Origin: Treponema sp. UBA4873
GTDB taxonomy: Bacteria; Spirochaetota; Spirochaetia; Treponematales; Treponemataceae
Direction: 5' to 3'
Assembly (NCBI GenBank): GCA_002399405.1
Contig: DHDP01000005.1
Span: 1-64,000, forward strand
DNA length: 64,000 nt
The notes beneath the pieces were generated by a model. That model ran no database searches, was not told where the DNA came from, and saw only the letters and a program-made list of their open reading frames with translations. The translations under genes and the position numbers were made by a program. Positions 16,584-26,284 of the stretch are shown one piece after another. Each line of letters begins with the position of its first letter. The stretch's first letter is position 1.

Positions 16584-19538
16584 ATGACATCACCAAAACA
16601 CAATACACCGCATAACATATTCCCTTTTGAAGGGGAGCGCATAAGCATAAAGGGTGCACGCGAGCACAATCTCAGGAACATAGACATAGACCTGCCGCGC
16701 AACAAATTAGTCGTCCTTTCGGGGCTTTCGGGGTCGGGAAAGAGCTCTCTCGCGTTCGACACGCTGTTTGCCGAAGGGCAGCGCCGCTACATGGAAAGTC
16801 TTTCGTCGTATGCGCGTCAGTTTTTGGGAACGATGGACAAGCCCGACGTTGATCTGATAGAAGGCCTTTCGCCGGCCATTTCGATCGAGCAGAAGTCGAC
16901 GAACAAGAATCCGCGCTCGACTGTCGGCACTATTACGGAAATATACGATTACTACCGTCTGCTGTTCGCGCGCGTCGGAAAGGCGCACTGTCCGAACTGC
17001 GGACGCGAAATTTCGGAGCAGTCTGTCGACCAGATTATAGACACGATCATGTCGTGGCCCGCCGGTACGAAGATACAGATTCTTGCTCCGGTTATCCGCG
17101 GGAAAAAGGGCGAACATCAGAAGATAATCGACGACGCGAAGAAATCGGGATTCGTGCGCGCGCGCATCGACGGCGTTATGACTGACCTTGAAGACAGCAT
17201 CAAGCTCGACAAGCAGAAAAAACACACGATAGAAATCGTCGTCGACCGCATCAAGCTTGAGAATGAGGAGCCGGCGCCGGAAGGCGGTGAAAGCGGGCAG
17301 GGCGGTGTGTTTTCGCCGCTCATCAGAAAGCGCGTCGCCGATTCCGTCGAGACGGCGCTCAAGAGTTCGAACGGCATTATTATTGTGACGAAGAAGACGG
17401 GAGACGATGAGACCGAAGTGTTTTTCTCGCAGAAGAACGCGTGTCCCGACTGCGGCATTTCAATCCCCGAACTGCAGCCGCGCCTTTTTTCCTTTAACAA
17501 TCCGTTCGGCGCATGCCCCGAGTGTACCGGTCTCGGCGAGAAGATGGAGTTCGACCTCGATCTTATGATTCCGGACGAATCGAAGTCGTTCGAGGAATGG
17601 GCGATCAAGCCGTATAATCCGTCGTCGGCGTGGAACACGAGCCGTATGCAGGGGCTCGCCGACGCGTACGGCTGGAAGCTTTCCACCCCCATTTCGTCGC
17701 TTACAAAAAAACAGCGGAATGCGCTTCTGAACGGTACGGAAGAGGCGATTCATTTCGAATATCAGAAGCAGAGCGGCGAGGGATATTCGGTGTACGACCA
17801 GCCGTGGCCCGGGCTGTTCGGCGACATGAAGCGGCGGTATACGGAAGCGTGGGGCGACGCGATGAAAACGAGTCTTGAGAAGTTCATGGCGCACCGCGAG
17901 TGCTCGACGTGCCACGGCAAGCGGCTGAGGCCTGAAGCGCTTGCGGTCACTGTCGGCGGAAAAAACATTTATGAACTGACTGCGATGTCCGTTCTCGATT
18001 CCATAAATTTTTTCGACAAGCTCGCGCTGACGAAATCCGAAAGCGAGATAGCCGCGCAGATTCTCAAGGAAATAAAGGCGCGGCTGCGCTTTCTCAAAAA
18101 CGTGGGACTCGACTATCTGACGCTCGAGCGCGCTGCGGAGACGCTTTCCGGCGGTGAAGCGCAGCGCATCCGCCTTGCGACGCAGATAGGTTCCGCGCTC
18201 GTCGGCGTCATGTACATTCTCGACGAGCCTTCCATCGGACTGCACCAGCGGGACAATCAGAAGCTTATAGACACGCTCACGTACCTGCGCGACGCGGGGA
18301 ACACGGTGATTGTCGTAGAGCACGACGAGCAGACGCTCCGCACTGCCGACTATCTTGTGGACCTCGGACCCGGGGCGGGCGTGCACGGCGGAACTGTCGT
18401 TGCTGCGGGAACGCCGGCGCAGGTTGCGACGGTGAAGGAGAGCGTGACGGGCCAGTATCTTGCGGGGACGCTCCGCATGCAGATTCCGGAAGAGCGGCGC
18501 AAAGGCAACGGAAAGTTCATCGATCTTACCGGCGTCACGGAGCACAATCTCAAAAACGTGTCGGTGCATATTCCGCTCGGAACGTTCACCTGCATAACGG
18601 GCGTGTCGGGCTCCGGGAAATCGACGCTCATGTCCGACGTACTGTATCCGGCGCTCAGCAACAAACTCATGCGCACGAAGTACGACGTGGGTGCGTATGA
18701 AAAACTCACCGGCGTGTCGAACATAGACAAGGTGATAAGCATCGACCAGAGTCCGATCGGCCGCACGCCGCGCTCGAACCCCGCGACGTACGTGGGCGTC
18801 TTCAACGGCATCCGCGATCTGTTTGCGTCCATCCCTGAAGCAAAAGCCCGCGGATACGAGGCGGGGCGGTTCAGCTTCAACGTGAAGGGCGGGCGGTGCG
18901 AGAACTGTCAGGGCGCCGGCACTATCGTCATCGAAATGAATTTTCTTCCCGACGTGTACATTCAGTGTGACGTCTGCGAAGGAAAACGGTTTAATAAGGA
19001 GACGCTTGAGGTCACGTATAAGGGAAAGAATATCAACGACGTACTCAACATGACGATCGAGGAGGCGTGCGATTTCTTCGCGGGCATTCCGCACATATCA
19101 CGCAAGCTTGAGACGCTCAAGTCGGTGGGACTCGGCTATATTCAGCTCGGTCAGTCGGCGCTCACGCTTTCCGGCGGCGAGGCGCAGCGCGTAAAGCTTG
19201 CGAACGAACTTGCGCGCGTGTCGACGGGAAAGACGCTGTACATCCTCGACGAACCGACGACGGGGCTTCATTTTGCCGACGTGAAGATGCTCATGGAAGT
19301 GATCCAGCGTCTCGTGGATCAGGGAAACACGGTGCTTATGATCGAGCACAATCTCGACGTCATCTGCCAGGCAGACCGCATCATAGATCTGGGACCGGAA
19401 GGCGGATACCGCGGCGGAAACATCATTGCGGAAGGAACGCCGGAGGAAATTTCTCTGGTAAAAGAATCGTATACGGGGTATTATGTTAAAGAAATGCTTG
19501 ATCGGGAAAAGGCGCGGAATAAAACAGTAAAAAAGTAA
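16584..19538 (+). CDS. uvrA: Excinuclease ABC subunit A
   Basis: 984 aa from the ATG at 16584; the ATG at 16575 lies only one base after the -10 box. UvrA recognises DNA damage with UvrB in nucleotide excision repair. Two ABC ATPase modules are complete: Walker A GLSGSGKSSLAFDT and signature ETLSGGEAQRIRLA in the first, GVSGSGKSTLMSDVLY and ALTLSGGEAQRVKLA in the second. Zinc-binding Cys pairs occur at CPNCGREI, CPDCG/CPECTG and CENCQGAG/CDVCEGKRF. The first 10 residues or so are not conserved in the family and no ribosome site precedes them. Its stop overlaps the start of the LptD-like gene (TAATG), so the two are cotranscribed. Confidence 0.95.
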   Translation: MTSPKHNTPHNIFPFEGERISIKGAREHNLRNIDIDLPRNKLVVLSGLSGSGKSSLAFDTLFAEGQRRYMESLSSYARQFLGTMDKPDVDLIEGLSPAISIEQKSTNKNPRSTVGTITEIYDYYRLLFARVGKAHCPNCGREISEQSVDQIIDTIMSWPAGTKIQILAPVIRGKKGEHQKIIDDAKKSGFVRARIDGVMTDLEDSIKLDKQKKHTIEIVVDRIKLENEEPAPEGGESGQGGVFSPLIRKRVADSVETALKSSNGIIIVTKKTGDDETEVFFSQKNACPDCGISIPELQPRLFSFNNPFGACPECTGLGEKMEFDLDLMIPDESKSFEEWAIKPYNPSSAWNTSRMQGLADAYGWKLSTPISSLTKKQRNALLNGTEEAIHFEYQKQSGEGYSVYDQPWPGLFGDMKRRYTEAWGDAMKTSLEKFMAHRECSTCHGKRLRPEALAVTVGGKNIYELTAMSVLDSINFFDKLALTKSESEIAAQILKEIKARLRFLKNVGLDYLTLERAAETLSGGEAQRIRLATQIGSALVGVMYILDEPSIGLHQRDNQKLIDTLTYLRDAGNTVIVVEHDEQTLRTADYLVDLGPGAGVHGGTVVAAGTPAQVATVKESVTGQYLAGTLRMQIPEERRKGNGKFIDLTGVTEHNLKNVSVHIPLGTFTCITGVSGSGKSTLMSDVLYPALSNKLMRTKYDVGAYEKLTGVSNIDKVISIDQSPIGRTPRSNPATYVGVFNGIRDLFASIPEAKARGYEAGRFSFNVKGGRCENCQGAGTIVIEMNFLPDVYIQCDVCEGKRFNKETLEVTYKGKNINDVLNMTIEEACDFFAGIPHISRKLETLKSVGLGYIQLGQSALTLSGGEAQRVKLANELARVSTGKTLYILDEPTTGLHFADVKMLMEVIQRLVDQGNTVLMIEHNLDVICQADRIIDLGPEGGYRGGNIIAEGTPEEISLVKESYTGYYVKEMLDREKARNKTVKK

Positions 19539-22500
19539 TGGGCAGAGAGACGGCACATCTTATCAGATTCCCAAAGTTCTCATTCGCAATATGTGTGTGC
19601 TGTGTGCTTGTTTTCGGTACGCTGCCGATACATGCCGACGATTCGGACAGCACCGCGGCATCATCTGACAGTACGGCGGAAGCCGCTTCCGATAGTACTG
19701 CAGGTGCGGCTTCCGCCGCGGCTGCACCTGTCGGTTCCTCTGAAACTCCCGCAAAGGCTGATGCCAAAAAAGACGACAAGACTGTCATCACTATAGATAA
19801 CGCCCGGTCAACGACGTACGAAAAAGACGGGGAGACGGGCGACGACTGCATCATACTGGAGGGCGACGTTCGTATTACAGTTGCGAAGGGCAGTACTAAG
19901 ACGACGATTTCCGCCCAGAAAGTACGGTATGACCGCGTTACGCAGATGATGTATGCGGAGGGCGGTGTGTCCATGGAACAGACGGGCAGCGCTTCCGGCA
20001 ACGACAACGCGACTGCCTCGTCGCTCATGTTCAACACGGCGACGCTTGAAGGCGTGTTCGACGACGGCCGCATTGTACAGACGCAGACTGATTCCCTTAA
20101 TCTGCCGTCAGGCTCGACGCTTATCGTCGCTTCCGATATGTTCGGAAGAAGCGAGTCGAATACGATTTCGTTCAAGAACGGCCGCCTCACGTTCTGCGAT
20201 GATCCCGATCCGCACTGGCACATCGACGCTTCGCGGATATGGCTGCTTCCGGGCGGCGAATTTGCTTTTTTCAACGCGCTGCTGTATGTCGGCGTCGTAC
20301 CCGTCCTGTACCTTCCCGCGTTTTATTATCCGAAAGACGAGCTCATTTTCCACCCGGTTTTCGGCTATGATTCCCGGACCGGATATTATATCCAGAGTAC
20401 GACGTATTTATACGGCCGGAAACCGCTCGATACGACGACGACAACCTCGAGCGACGACGATGATGACGATGACGACGACGAAAGCAGTACTTCGGAGAGC
20501 CTCAAAGCGCTTTTCAATTTTATGAAACCGTCGACGCTCAAGGAACAGCGGCTTGAAGGTCTTATTCTTCACAACCTCGACGAAGATTATACCGGCAGCA
20601 CGGCGAACTATTTCAAAGTGTTCGGAGACTGGTATTCGAACCTCGGCGCAATGACCGGTTTCGACGGCGTTTTCAAGCCGAACAACTATATCACTAATCT
20701 GGAGCTTACCGGTATGCTGGGATTCAGCAATACGGTTTTTCTCGATTCGTCCACGGGGCTGTATATTCCCTACGCTTCGTCGGGCAAAAAATATCAGGAT
20801 TCTTCGAACTTTCTCGGTATAAAACTGCCGTTCAGATACAATACCAATTTTAAATTGACGCTGAGCAAACCGTTCACGCTCAGTCTGTCGCTGCCGCTGT
20901 ATTCTGATCCGTATTTTACCGATGATTTTACGGAAGACCGGACGGAAACGATGGACTGGATCAGCTATCTGACGGAGAGTTCTTCCAGCGACGACGACGA
21001 CGATACGACTACCGAAATTTCCACCTTTTCGTGGACGCTCAGCAGCTCGTATTCGGTTCCGCTTCCGACTTTCATAAAACCGTACATTTCAACGCTGTCG
21101 AGTTCTCTGTCGTCTACCGTCGTCTTCAGCGATATTACGAACGGAGCAGTGAGCAGTACCGACAGTCTGAGCACGTATTCGCCCGAACGGAAATTCTATT
21201 ATCCGTCTCAGATTACGCCGGCAACTGCGTCAGTTACCTGGTCGGGAACTCTTTTCAGTTATTCGTCGTCTCCGTCGTCCGCTGCCGCGGCAAAGCAGAA
21301 CCGGCAGCTTGCGGGACAGCTTGTCGTTCCCGACGATTTAAAACCTTCCGATGATGCCGCCGTTGCGGAAGCGCAGCAGGCGGGCGCTCAGCCGGAAAAT
21401 TCCGCTCCCGGTGAAAATCCCGGGGATACGGAACGGAATGATGACGGAGCGCCCGCCTCCGGCCCGCAGCCTGATGTGTCGTCTCAGGAAGATACGCCCG
21501 GAAATTCTCCGGCAGACGCTCAGGGAAACACGCCCGGAGACAATGCTCCCGGAAAAAGCAGGGCCGCGGGTGATTCCGATGCGCTTCCGAATCTTACGGC
21601 TACGTCTCCTTCCGTCACATCGGTTTCCGGAATCGACTATAAGCTCACGTATTCAATAAAACCGACGTTTACTTCCCAGATTGCCTACTCGTCGACGAAT
21701 CTCGACGAACCGGAGGATTTCGACTGGAACAAACTCAAATCTTCCATGTTTACGCTGAAGGTTCCCGTCGTCTTCGACAGCGCCGCGGGCTACGGCGGCA
21801 GTTTCTTCAATATAGACAACAGCTTAACCTTTAATCCCGTACTGCAGGAGCATCCGTATATTTCCACCGACACGACGAACGGCGGATATACGGCGACGTC
21901 CGCCGCGTCGCTGAAAGAAACCGATTATACGGCGACGAAGCTTGAGATTACCAATTCCAATTCGGTAAGTATAAAGCCTTTTTACTATATCGATGCGTTC
22001 AAGAATACCGGCATTACATACAAATCCACGATTAAAATGCTCAGGACGGAATTCATCGGCGATGCCGACAATCCCGAATGGGAATATCTGACTGTCGACT
22101 GGGCCGACGAGGATTCGATTACGACGCACGAGCTTGATTTCACATTTGCCGCGACGGAAGGATCGAACGACCTGTTCGGGCAGTCTTTGGCGCTCACCAT
22201 GACGCTGCCGCCGCAGGTAGACGAATACGGCGCTACGCTCACGCTGACTTTTCCCTTCACGACGCTCACGTTCGCTTCGGGGGTTCAGCAGAAGAGTTCC
22301 ACCGACGACACGTGGGAAAAGGAGGATTTCCAGCAGGCGCTGTCCGTGTCGCTTTTCAACAGCAATCTCAAATTTACCGAATCGTATAATTACGACCTTG
22401 AGGAAAACCATCAGGATGCGCTTAAACTTGCCCTCACATACGGCGGACTGCAGGCTGCCTACACTATGTCGTATACGAACGGATACAACTGGGACGACGA

Positions 22501-23086
22501 GGACGGATGGGTTGAGCGCGATGACGAAGAGTTTCTGCCGTATTCGCTTTCCCTTGCGTACGCGCCCACGACGAAGACGTGGTACACGTGGAAAAACAGG
22601 GTGAGCACCGCGCCCGGACTGTCGACGAGCATCGTGGCCGATCTGCTTCGTCCGACGAACAGCTATTTTATTTTTACGCCGTCGCTCTCGTTTAAAATCA
22701 ACGATTTCGTTACGTTTACGTTCTCGTCCACGTCGAAGAATTCCGTACTGTACCGGTACGTCCAGAAGGCGCTCGGAGAGGAGGGGCGCATTCCGGGCGA
22801 AGACAATCCGTTTATCGATCTGATTAATTCGTTCCGGTTCGACGACGAGTCGCTCAGAAAATCGTCGGGGTTCAAACTCAAGAGTCTCAATTTTACGCTC
22901 ACTCACTATCTGCACGACTGGGACTTCAAGACGACGTATAAACTGTCGCCGCGGCTCGTCACTTCGGGCAGTTCGAAATATTACGACTTCAACCCGTACG
23001 TGACTGTTTCCATTATCTGGAATCCGATGGAAAGCATGAAAACGCAGATTGTCGACGACTACGGCACGTGGGAACTCAATCCGTAA
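19538..23086 (+). CDS. lptD: LptD/OstA-like outer-membrane beta-barrel protein
   Basis: 1182 aa. Signal peptide at residues 1-33 (cleavage after IHA), then a low-complexity linker with repeated DSTA units. An OstA/LptA-like N-terminal domain (about 90-165: CIILEGDVRITV, ISAQKVRYDRVTQMMYAEGG) is followed by HIDASRIWLLPGGEFAFFNA and the LptD-like segment VVPVLYLPAFYYPKDE. The rest is a long run of amphipathic strands consistent with a C-terminal barrel. An Asp tract (about 305-317) and a Pro/Gly/Asp-rich stretch (585-690) look like surface or periplasmic loops. LptD inserts LPS in Gram-negatives; treponemes are generally thought to lack LPS, so the cargo is probably another glycolipid. It is coupled to uvrA by a one-base overlap. 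Confidence 0.8.
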   Translation: MGRETAHLIRFPKFSFAICVCCVLVFGTLPIHADDSDSTAASSDSTAEAASDSTAGAASAAAAPVGSSETPAKADAKKDDKTVITIDNARSTTYEKDGETGDDCIILEGDVRITVAKGSTKTTISAQKVRYDRVTQMMYAEGGVSMEQTGSASGNDNATASSLMFNTATLEGVFDDGRIVQTQTDSLNLPSGSTLIVASDMFGRSESNTISFKNGRLTFCDDPDPHWHIDASRIWLLPGGEFAFFNALLYVGVVPVLYLPAFYYPKDELIFHPVFGYDSRTGYYIQSTTYLYGRKPLDTTTTTSSDDDDDDDDDESSTSESLKALFNFMKPSTLKEQRLEGLILHNLDEDYTGSTANYFKVFGDWYSNLGAMTGFDGVFKPNNYITNLELTGMLGFSNTVFLDSSTGLYIPYASSGKKYQDSSNFLGIKLPFRYNTNFKLTLSKPFTLSLSLPLYSDPYFTDDFTEDRTETMDWISYLTESSSSDDDDDTTTEISTFSWTLSSSYSVPLPTFIKPYISTLSSSLSSTVVFSDITNGAVSSTDSLSTYSPERKFYYPSQITPATASVTWSGTLFSYSSSPSSAAAAKQNRQLAGQLVVPDDLKPSDDAAVAEAQQAGAQPENSAPGENPGDTERNDDGAPASGPQPDVSSQEDTPGNSPADAQGNTPGDNAPGKSRAAGDSDALPNLTATSPSVTSVSGIDYKLTYSIKPTFTSQIAYSSTNLDEPEDFDWNKLKSSMFTLKVPVVFDSAAGYGGSFFNIDNSLTFNPVLQEHPYISTDTTNGGYTATSAASLKETDYTATKLEITNSNSVSIKPFYYIDAFKNTGITYKSTIKMLRTEFIGDADNPEWEYLTVDWADEDSITTHELDFTFAATEGSNDLFGQSLALTMTLPPQVDEYGATLTLTFPFTTLTFASGVQQKSSTDDTWEKEDFQQALSVSLFNSNLKFTESYNYDLEENHQDALKLALTYGGLQAAYTMSYTNGYNWDDEDGWVERDDEEFLPYSLSLAYAPTTKTWYTWKNRVSTAPGLSTSIVADLLRPTNSYFIFTPSLSFKINDFVTFTFSSTSKNSVLYRYVQKALGEEGRIPGEDNPFIDLINSFRFDDESLRKSSGFKLKSLNFTLTHYLHDWDFKTTYKLSPRLVTSGSSKYYDFNPYVTVSIIWNPMESMKTQIVDDYGTWELNP
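20436..20490 (+). repeat. GAC/GAT trinucleotide tract inside the LptD-like gene
   Basis: A run of ACG, GAC and GAT triplets encodes a Thr stretch followed by nine or more consecutive Asp residues. Changes in copy number would keep the reading frame and alter only the length of an acidic loop. A shorter Asp run recurs near 20991-21006. Confidence 0.6.
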
Positions 23087-23094
23087 GGGAGTCA

Positions 23095-23124
23095 TTGCAC
23101 AAACCGATGATGCTGTTATATAAT
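23095..23124 (+). promoter_or_regulatory. phoH operon promoter
   Basis: TTGCAC (23095-23100), 18-bp spacer, consensus TATAAT (23119-23124). Transcription should start near 23131, which excludes the GTG at 23129 as a start and supports the GTG at 23156 behind AGAGGA (23147-23152). Confidence 0.55.
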
Positions 23125-23155
23125 TTACGTGCAGTCTGTATATTTTAGAGGATTT

Positions 23156-24097
23156 GTGGAATCTGCTTATACTATAGTCGTACCTGATGCTGATGTTCTG
23201 TCGTGCGTCTGCGGTACGAATGACAGCAACTTGAAACTCATTGAAGAGCATTTGGGCGTACCGGTTTTTACGCGCGGCAACGAACTTTCGGTCGATGAGG
23301 AAAATCCCGCCGTACGTGAAAAATTCCGTTTCATCATAGACCGCATTCTTGACGAGATTCAGGACGGCGGCGGAAACAATCAGGACATAGTGGCGTCGGT
23401 GCTCAATACGGAGCCCCGTCCCGACATGGCGCGCGACTCGATCGTCGTGCCGGGAGGGCTCCGCAAAATCTATCCGCGCACCGAGCATCAGGCGCAGTAT
23501 ATTGAAATGCTGCGGAAGTACGACATGGTGCTCTGCACCGGAGCGGCGGGCAGCGGCAAAACTTTTCTTGCAGTGGCCGAGGCGCTCCGTCTGGTGCTTC
23601 TGCACGATAAGGCAAGGCTCGTGCTCACTCGTCCCGTCGTCGAAGCGGGAGAGAGTCTCGGGTACCTTCCCGGCGACCTTGAACAGAAAATCAATCCGTA
23701 TCTCCGTCCGCTGTACGATGCGATGGAAACCGTACTGCCGCGGGAGACTGTGCGGAAGCTTATTGAGTCGGGCGTCATCGAGACGGCTCCGCTCGCATAT
23801 ATGCGCGGGCGGACGCTCAACAACAGCGTCGTCATTCTCGACGAAGGCCAGAATACGACGAGGGAACAGATGAAGATGTTCCTCACGCGCATGGGAGAGA
23901 ACACAAAGGTTTTTATAACCGGCGATACGACGCAGACTGATCTGCCGCGCCGCGTCCCTTCGGGACTCGTGCACGCTCTGAAGCTGCTTGAACCGGTGAA
24001 TGAAATAGGAAAGATGACGCTGACGGCGGAGGACGTGGTCCGGAATCCGCTCGTCAGAAAGATAGTGAAGGCTTACGAAAATGAAGAACAAGAATAA
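23156..24097 (+). CDS. phoH: PhoH-family ATPase
   Basis: 313 aa from the GTG at 23156. PhoH-like proteins are ATPases linked to RNA metabolism, often beside ybeY as here. The N-terminal region SAYTIVVPDADVLSCVCG, then FTRGNEL, is the KH-like opening. Walker A is GAAGSGKTFLAV (near residue 130), Walker B VVILDEGQNT, and ITGDTTQTDLP is the SF1-like motif III. The gene heads a tight run: it overlaps the HD-domain gene by 17 bases, which overlaps ybeY by 8. Confidence 0.92.
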   Translation: MESAYTIVVPDADVLSCVCGTNDSNLKLIEEHLGVPVFTRGNELSVDEENPAVREKFRFIIDRILDEIQDGGGNNQDIVASVLNTEPRPDMARDSIVVPGGLRKIYPRTEHQAQYIEMLRKYDMVLCTGAAGSGKTFLAVAEALRLVLLHDKARLVLTRPVVEAGESLGYLPGDLEQKINPYLRPLYDAMETVLPRETVRKLIESGVIETAPLAYMRGRTLNNSVVILDEGQNTTREQMKMFLTRMGENTKVFITGDTTQTDLPRRVPSGLVHALKLLEPVNEIGKMTLTAEDVVRNPLVRKIVKAYENEEQE

Positions 24098-25802
24098 AAC
24101 CGGCGGTAATCCGTCCGGTATGAAAGCGGCATTCGTCACGTTTTACGGATTTATCACAAGAAATTATCAGCTCATTCTGCTGTTCATACTCGGCTTTGCC
24201 GCGGTATCGGCTTTGAATTTTTTCAACGTGGCGACGAGTCAGACGATTGCGTCGTTTACGCTCGACGATTTCGAAATAGATCAGATTGCCGACCGCACGA
24301 TTTACGCGAACAAATCGATCCCGGCCGACGAGGACAATCCCGTCTCGATCGAGGCGGGCGAAAAAATAATCCGCAAGGGATTCCCCATCACGGCGGAAAG
24401 CTATGCGAAGCTCAAGAAGATGGCGGAGTCGCCGGTGTACCTCGATTTCCGCGCGTTTGCCGATTCGGAACTGTATCTGCTGCTCCTTGCGTGCCTGTGG
24501 TTCCTGCTGTTCGCGTTTCTGCCGTTCGGCCGGAAAATACAGCTCCGCGAGATTGTGCTGCAGGTCGTGTTTTTCCTCATCGTGTACGCGGCGACCGCAT
24601 TCGGCGGCAAGACGCACATGTTCTCCTCTCCGTACGCGCTGCCCGTTATTATTCCTGCGGCCCTGTGCGTGCTTCTCGTGGCGATTCTGTACGGACAGCT
24701 GCCGGCGATCCTGTTTTCGGGGCTTGTCGCGCTCGGCGTGCTGAACGCGTCTCAGTGGCAGATAGTTCCGTTCCTGTACACGCTGCTGTCGTGCATCGCT
24801 TCCGCCAACGTCGTGCGCAGGATCGAGAAGCGCATCGACATGGTGATTGCGTCCATCATGCTCGCGCTGCTCGACATAGTGCTCATGATTCTCTTCACCG
24901 TCATCTTCAACGAAAGTTTCGGCAATATACCGAAGATCCTGGGCGGCGTCGCGTTCAACGGATTTATTTCCGGCATACTCGCGCTCGGCTTCCTTACGCC
25001 GCTCGAACTCATGCTCAACACCGCGTCGGTGTTCCGCCTGATGGATTTGAGCGATCTTAACAATCCGCTTATGCGCAAAATGATGATTACCGCGAGCGGC
25101 ACCTATTCGCATTCGCTTATGGTCGCGCAGCTTGCGGAAAGCGCATGCCGCGAAATCGACGCCAATCCGCTCGTCGCGCGCGTCGGCGCGTATTATCACG
25201 ATATAGGAAAGATGGATCAGAGCGAATACTTCGTCGAGAATCAGACGGGCGTGAACAAACACAGCGACATCAATCCGTCGCTGTCCGTCGCTGTCATAAA
25301 GAGCCACGTGAAGAAGGGCGTTGAAAAAGGCCATCAGCTTCATCTGCCGCAGCAGATACTCGACATTATTGCGGAACATCACGGAAACAGCGTCATCGCC
25401 TATTTCTACAACGAAGCGAAGGAAAAGGATCCGAACGTGAATCCCGAGGATTTCGCGTATAACGGAACGCCGCCGTCGACGCGCGAGTCCGCCGTCGTCA
25501 TGCTTGCGGACACTGTTGAAGCCGCGTGCCGGACGCTCGACAATCCGTCCGTTCCCCGCCTCGACAAATTCATACAGGGACTGTTCAACGCAAAGGTGGA
25601 GCATAAACAGCTCGACAACTGCGACCTGACGTTCCGCGATATGTCCAAAATAAAGGAAGCGTTCGTACAGCTTCTCGCCGGATATTACCACAACCGCATT
25701 GAATATCCGAACCAGAAGGATCCTGACACGGAGACGGCGAAAGAGGCGAAGAACGCAAAGCTCGGCGAGAAAACGCTCAACGAGGTGAAGAACAATGGCT
25801 AA
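24081..25802 (+). CDS. 7TM-HD domain phosphohydrolase, PgpH/YqfF-like
   Basis: 573 aa. The first membrane helix is at about 25-46, a short extracytoplasmic segment follows (47-128), then six more helices (about 130-305) and a cytosolic HD domain. The HD signature is split as SHSLMVAQLAESACREIDANP, YYHDIGKMD, and AEHHGNSV, with the His/Asp metal ligands present. Characterised relatives (Listeria PgpH) hydrolyse cyclic di-AMP. The extracytoplasmic portion is about 80 residues against roughly 250 in Firmicute PgpH, and overall length is shorter (about 700 there), so its sensing may differ. It sits between phoH and ybeY, a common arrangement. Confidence 0.87.
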   Translation: MKNKNKTGGNPSGMKAAFVTFYGFITRNYQLILLFILGFAAVSALNFFNVATSQTIASFTLDDFEIDQIADRTIYANKSIPADEDNPVSIEAGEKIIRKGFPITAESYAKLKKMAESPVYLDFRAFADSELYLLLLACLWFLLFAFLPFGRKIQLREIVLQVVFFLIVYAATAFGGKTHMFSSPYALPVIIPAALCVLLVAILYGQLPAILFSGLVALGVLNASQWQIVPFLYTLLSCIASANVVRRIEKRIDMVIASIMLALLDIVLMILFTVIFNESFGNIPKILGGVAFNGFISGILALGFLTPLELMLNTASVFRLMDLSDLNNPLMRKMMITASGTYSHSLMVAQLAESACREIDANPLVARVGAYYHDIGKMDQSEYFVENQTGVNKHSDINPSLSVAVIKSHVKKGVEKGHQLHLPQQILDIIAEHHGNSVIAYFYNEAKEKDPNVNPEDFAYNGTPPSTRESAVVMLADTVEAACRTLDNPSVPRLDKFIQGLFNAKVEHKQLDNCDLTFRDMSKIKEAFVQLLAGYYHNRIEYPNQKDPDTETAKEAKNAKLGEKTLNEVKNNG

Positions 25803-26277
25803 CACTGTTCTCGTGTCGGTCGGCGAAAACGTGAGCGGCCCTGCGTGGATCGGAAACGTCGAACCGTTCGTGCAGAGCGTTATGAAGAAATTCGGAATAG
25901 ACGGAGAGGAAATTTCCGTTCTGTTCTGCGACGATGCGTTCATCCGCACGCTGAACAGGGAATACCGGAATATAGACAGCCCGACCGACGTACTCTCGTT
26001 CGAGAACGGCGAAACGTACGAGGACGGGGAAGGAACGACGTGGAAGTGTGCCGGCGACATTGCAGTCAGTCTGGAAACGCTTCCGAAAAACGCGGCATAT
26101 TTCATGACTGATGAAAACAGCGAGCTCAAGCGGTTGCTTGTGCACGGGCTGCTTCATCTTAACGGATACGATCACGGCGAAGAGCATATCGAGGCGGGCA
26201 GGGCGCCTGTCTGCGACATGCTCGTAAAACAGGAAAAAGCGCTTGCTGAATTGAGCGGCGAAATAATAATCAGATAG
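25795..26277 (+). CDS. ybeY: Endoribonuclease / rRNA maturation factor YbeY
   Basis: 160 aa. The zinc-binding signature HGLLHLNGYDH (H-x3-H-x5-H, about residues 119-129) is intact, and the SPTDVLSFENGE segment near 60 is conserved. YbeY processes the 3' end of 16S rRNA and takes part in ribosome quality control. It overlaps the preceding gene by 8 bases and is followed after 7 bases by the CBS-domain gene. Confidence 0.93.
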   Translation: MANTVLVSVGENVSGPAWIGNVEPFVQSVMKKFGIDGEEISVLFCDDAFIRTLNREYRNIDSPTDVLSFENGETYEDGEGTTWKCAGDIAVSLETLPKNAAYFMTDENSELKRLLVHGLLHLNGYDHGEEHIEAGRAPVCDMLVKQEKALAELSGEIIIR

Positions 26278-26284
26278 GGAGCAT

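Noticed and set aside
21824..26129. Two very long minus-strand open frames (771 and 691 codons) opposite lptD, phoH, pgpH and ybeY
   Set aside because: They lack recognisable motifs, have Arg/His-rich shadow composition, and oppose genes with clear conserved domains; codon bias of the real genes keeps the antisense frame open.
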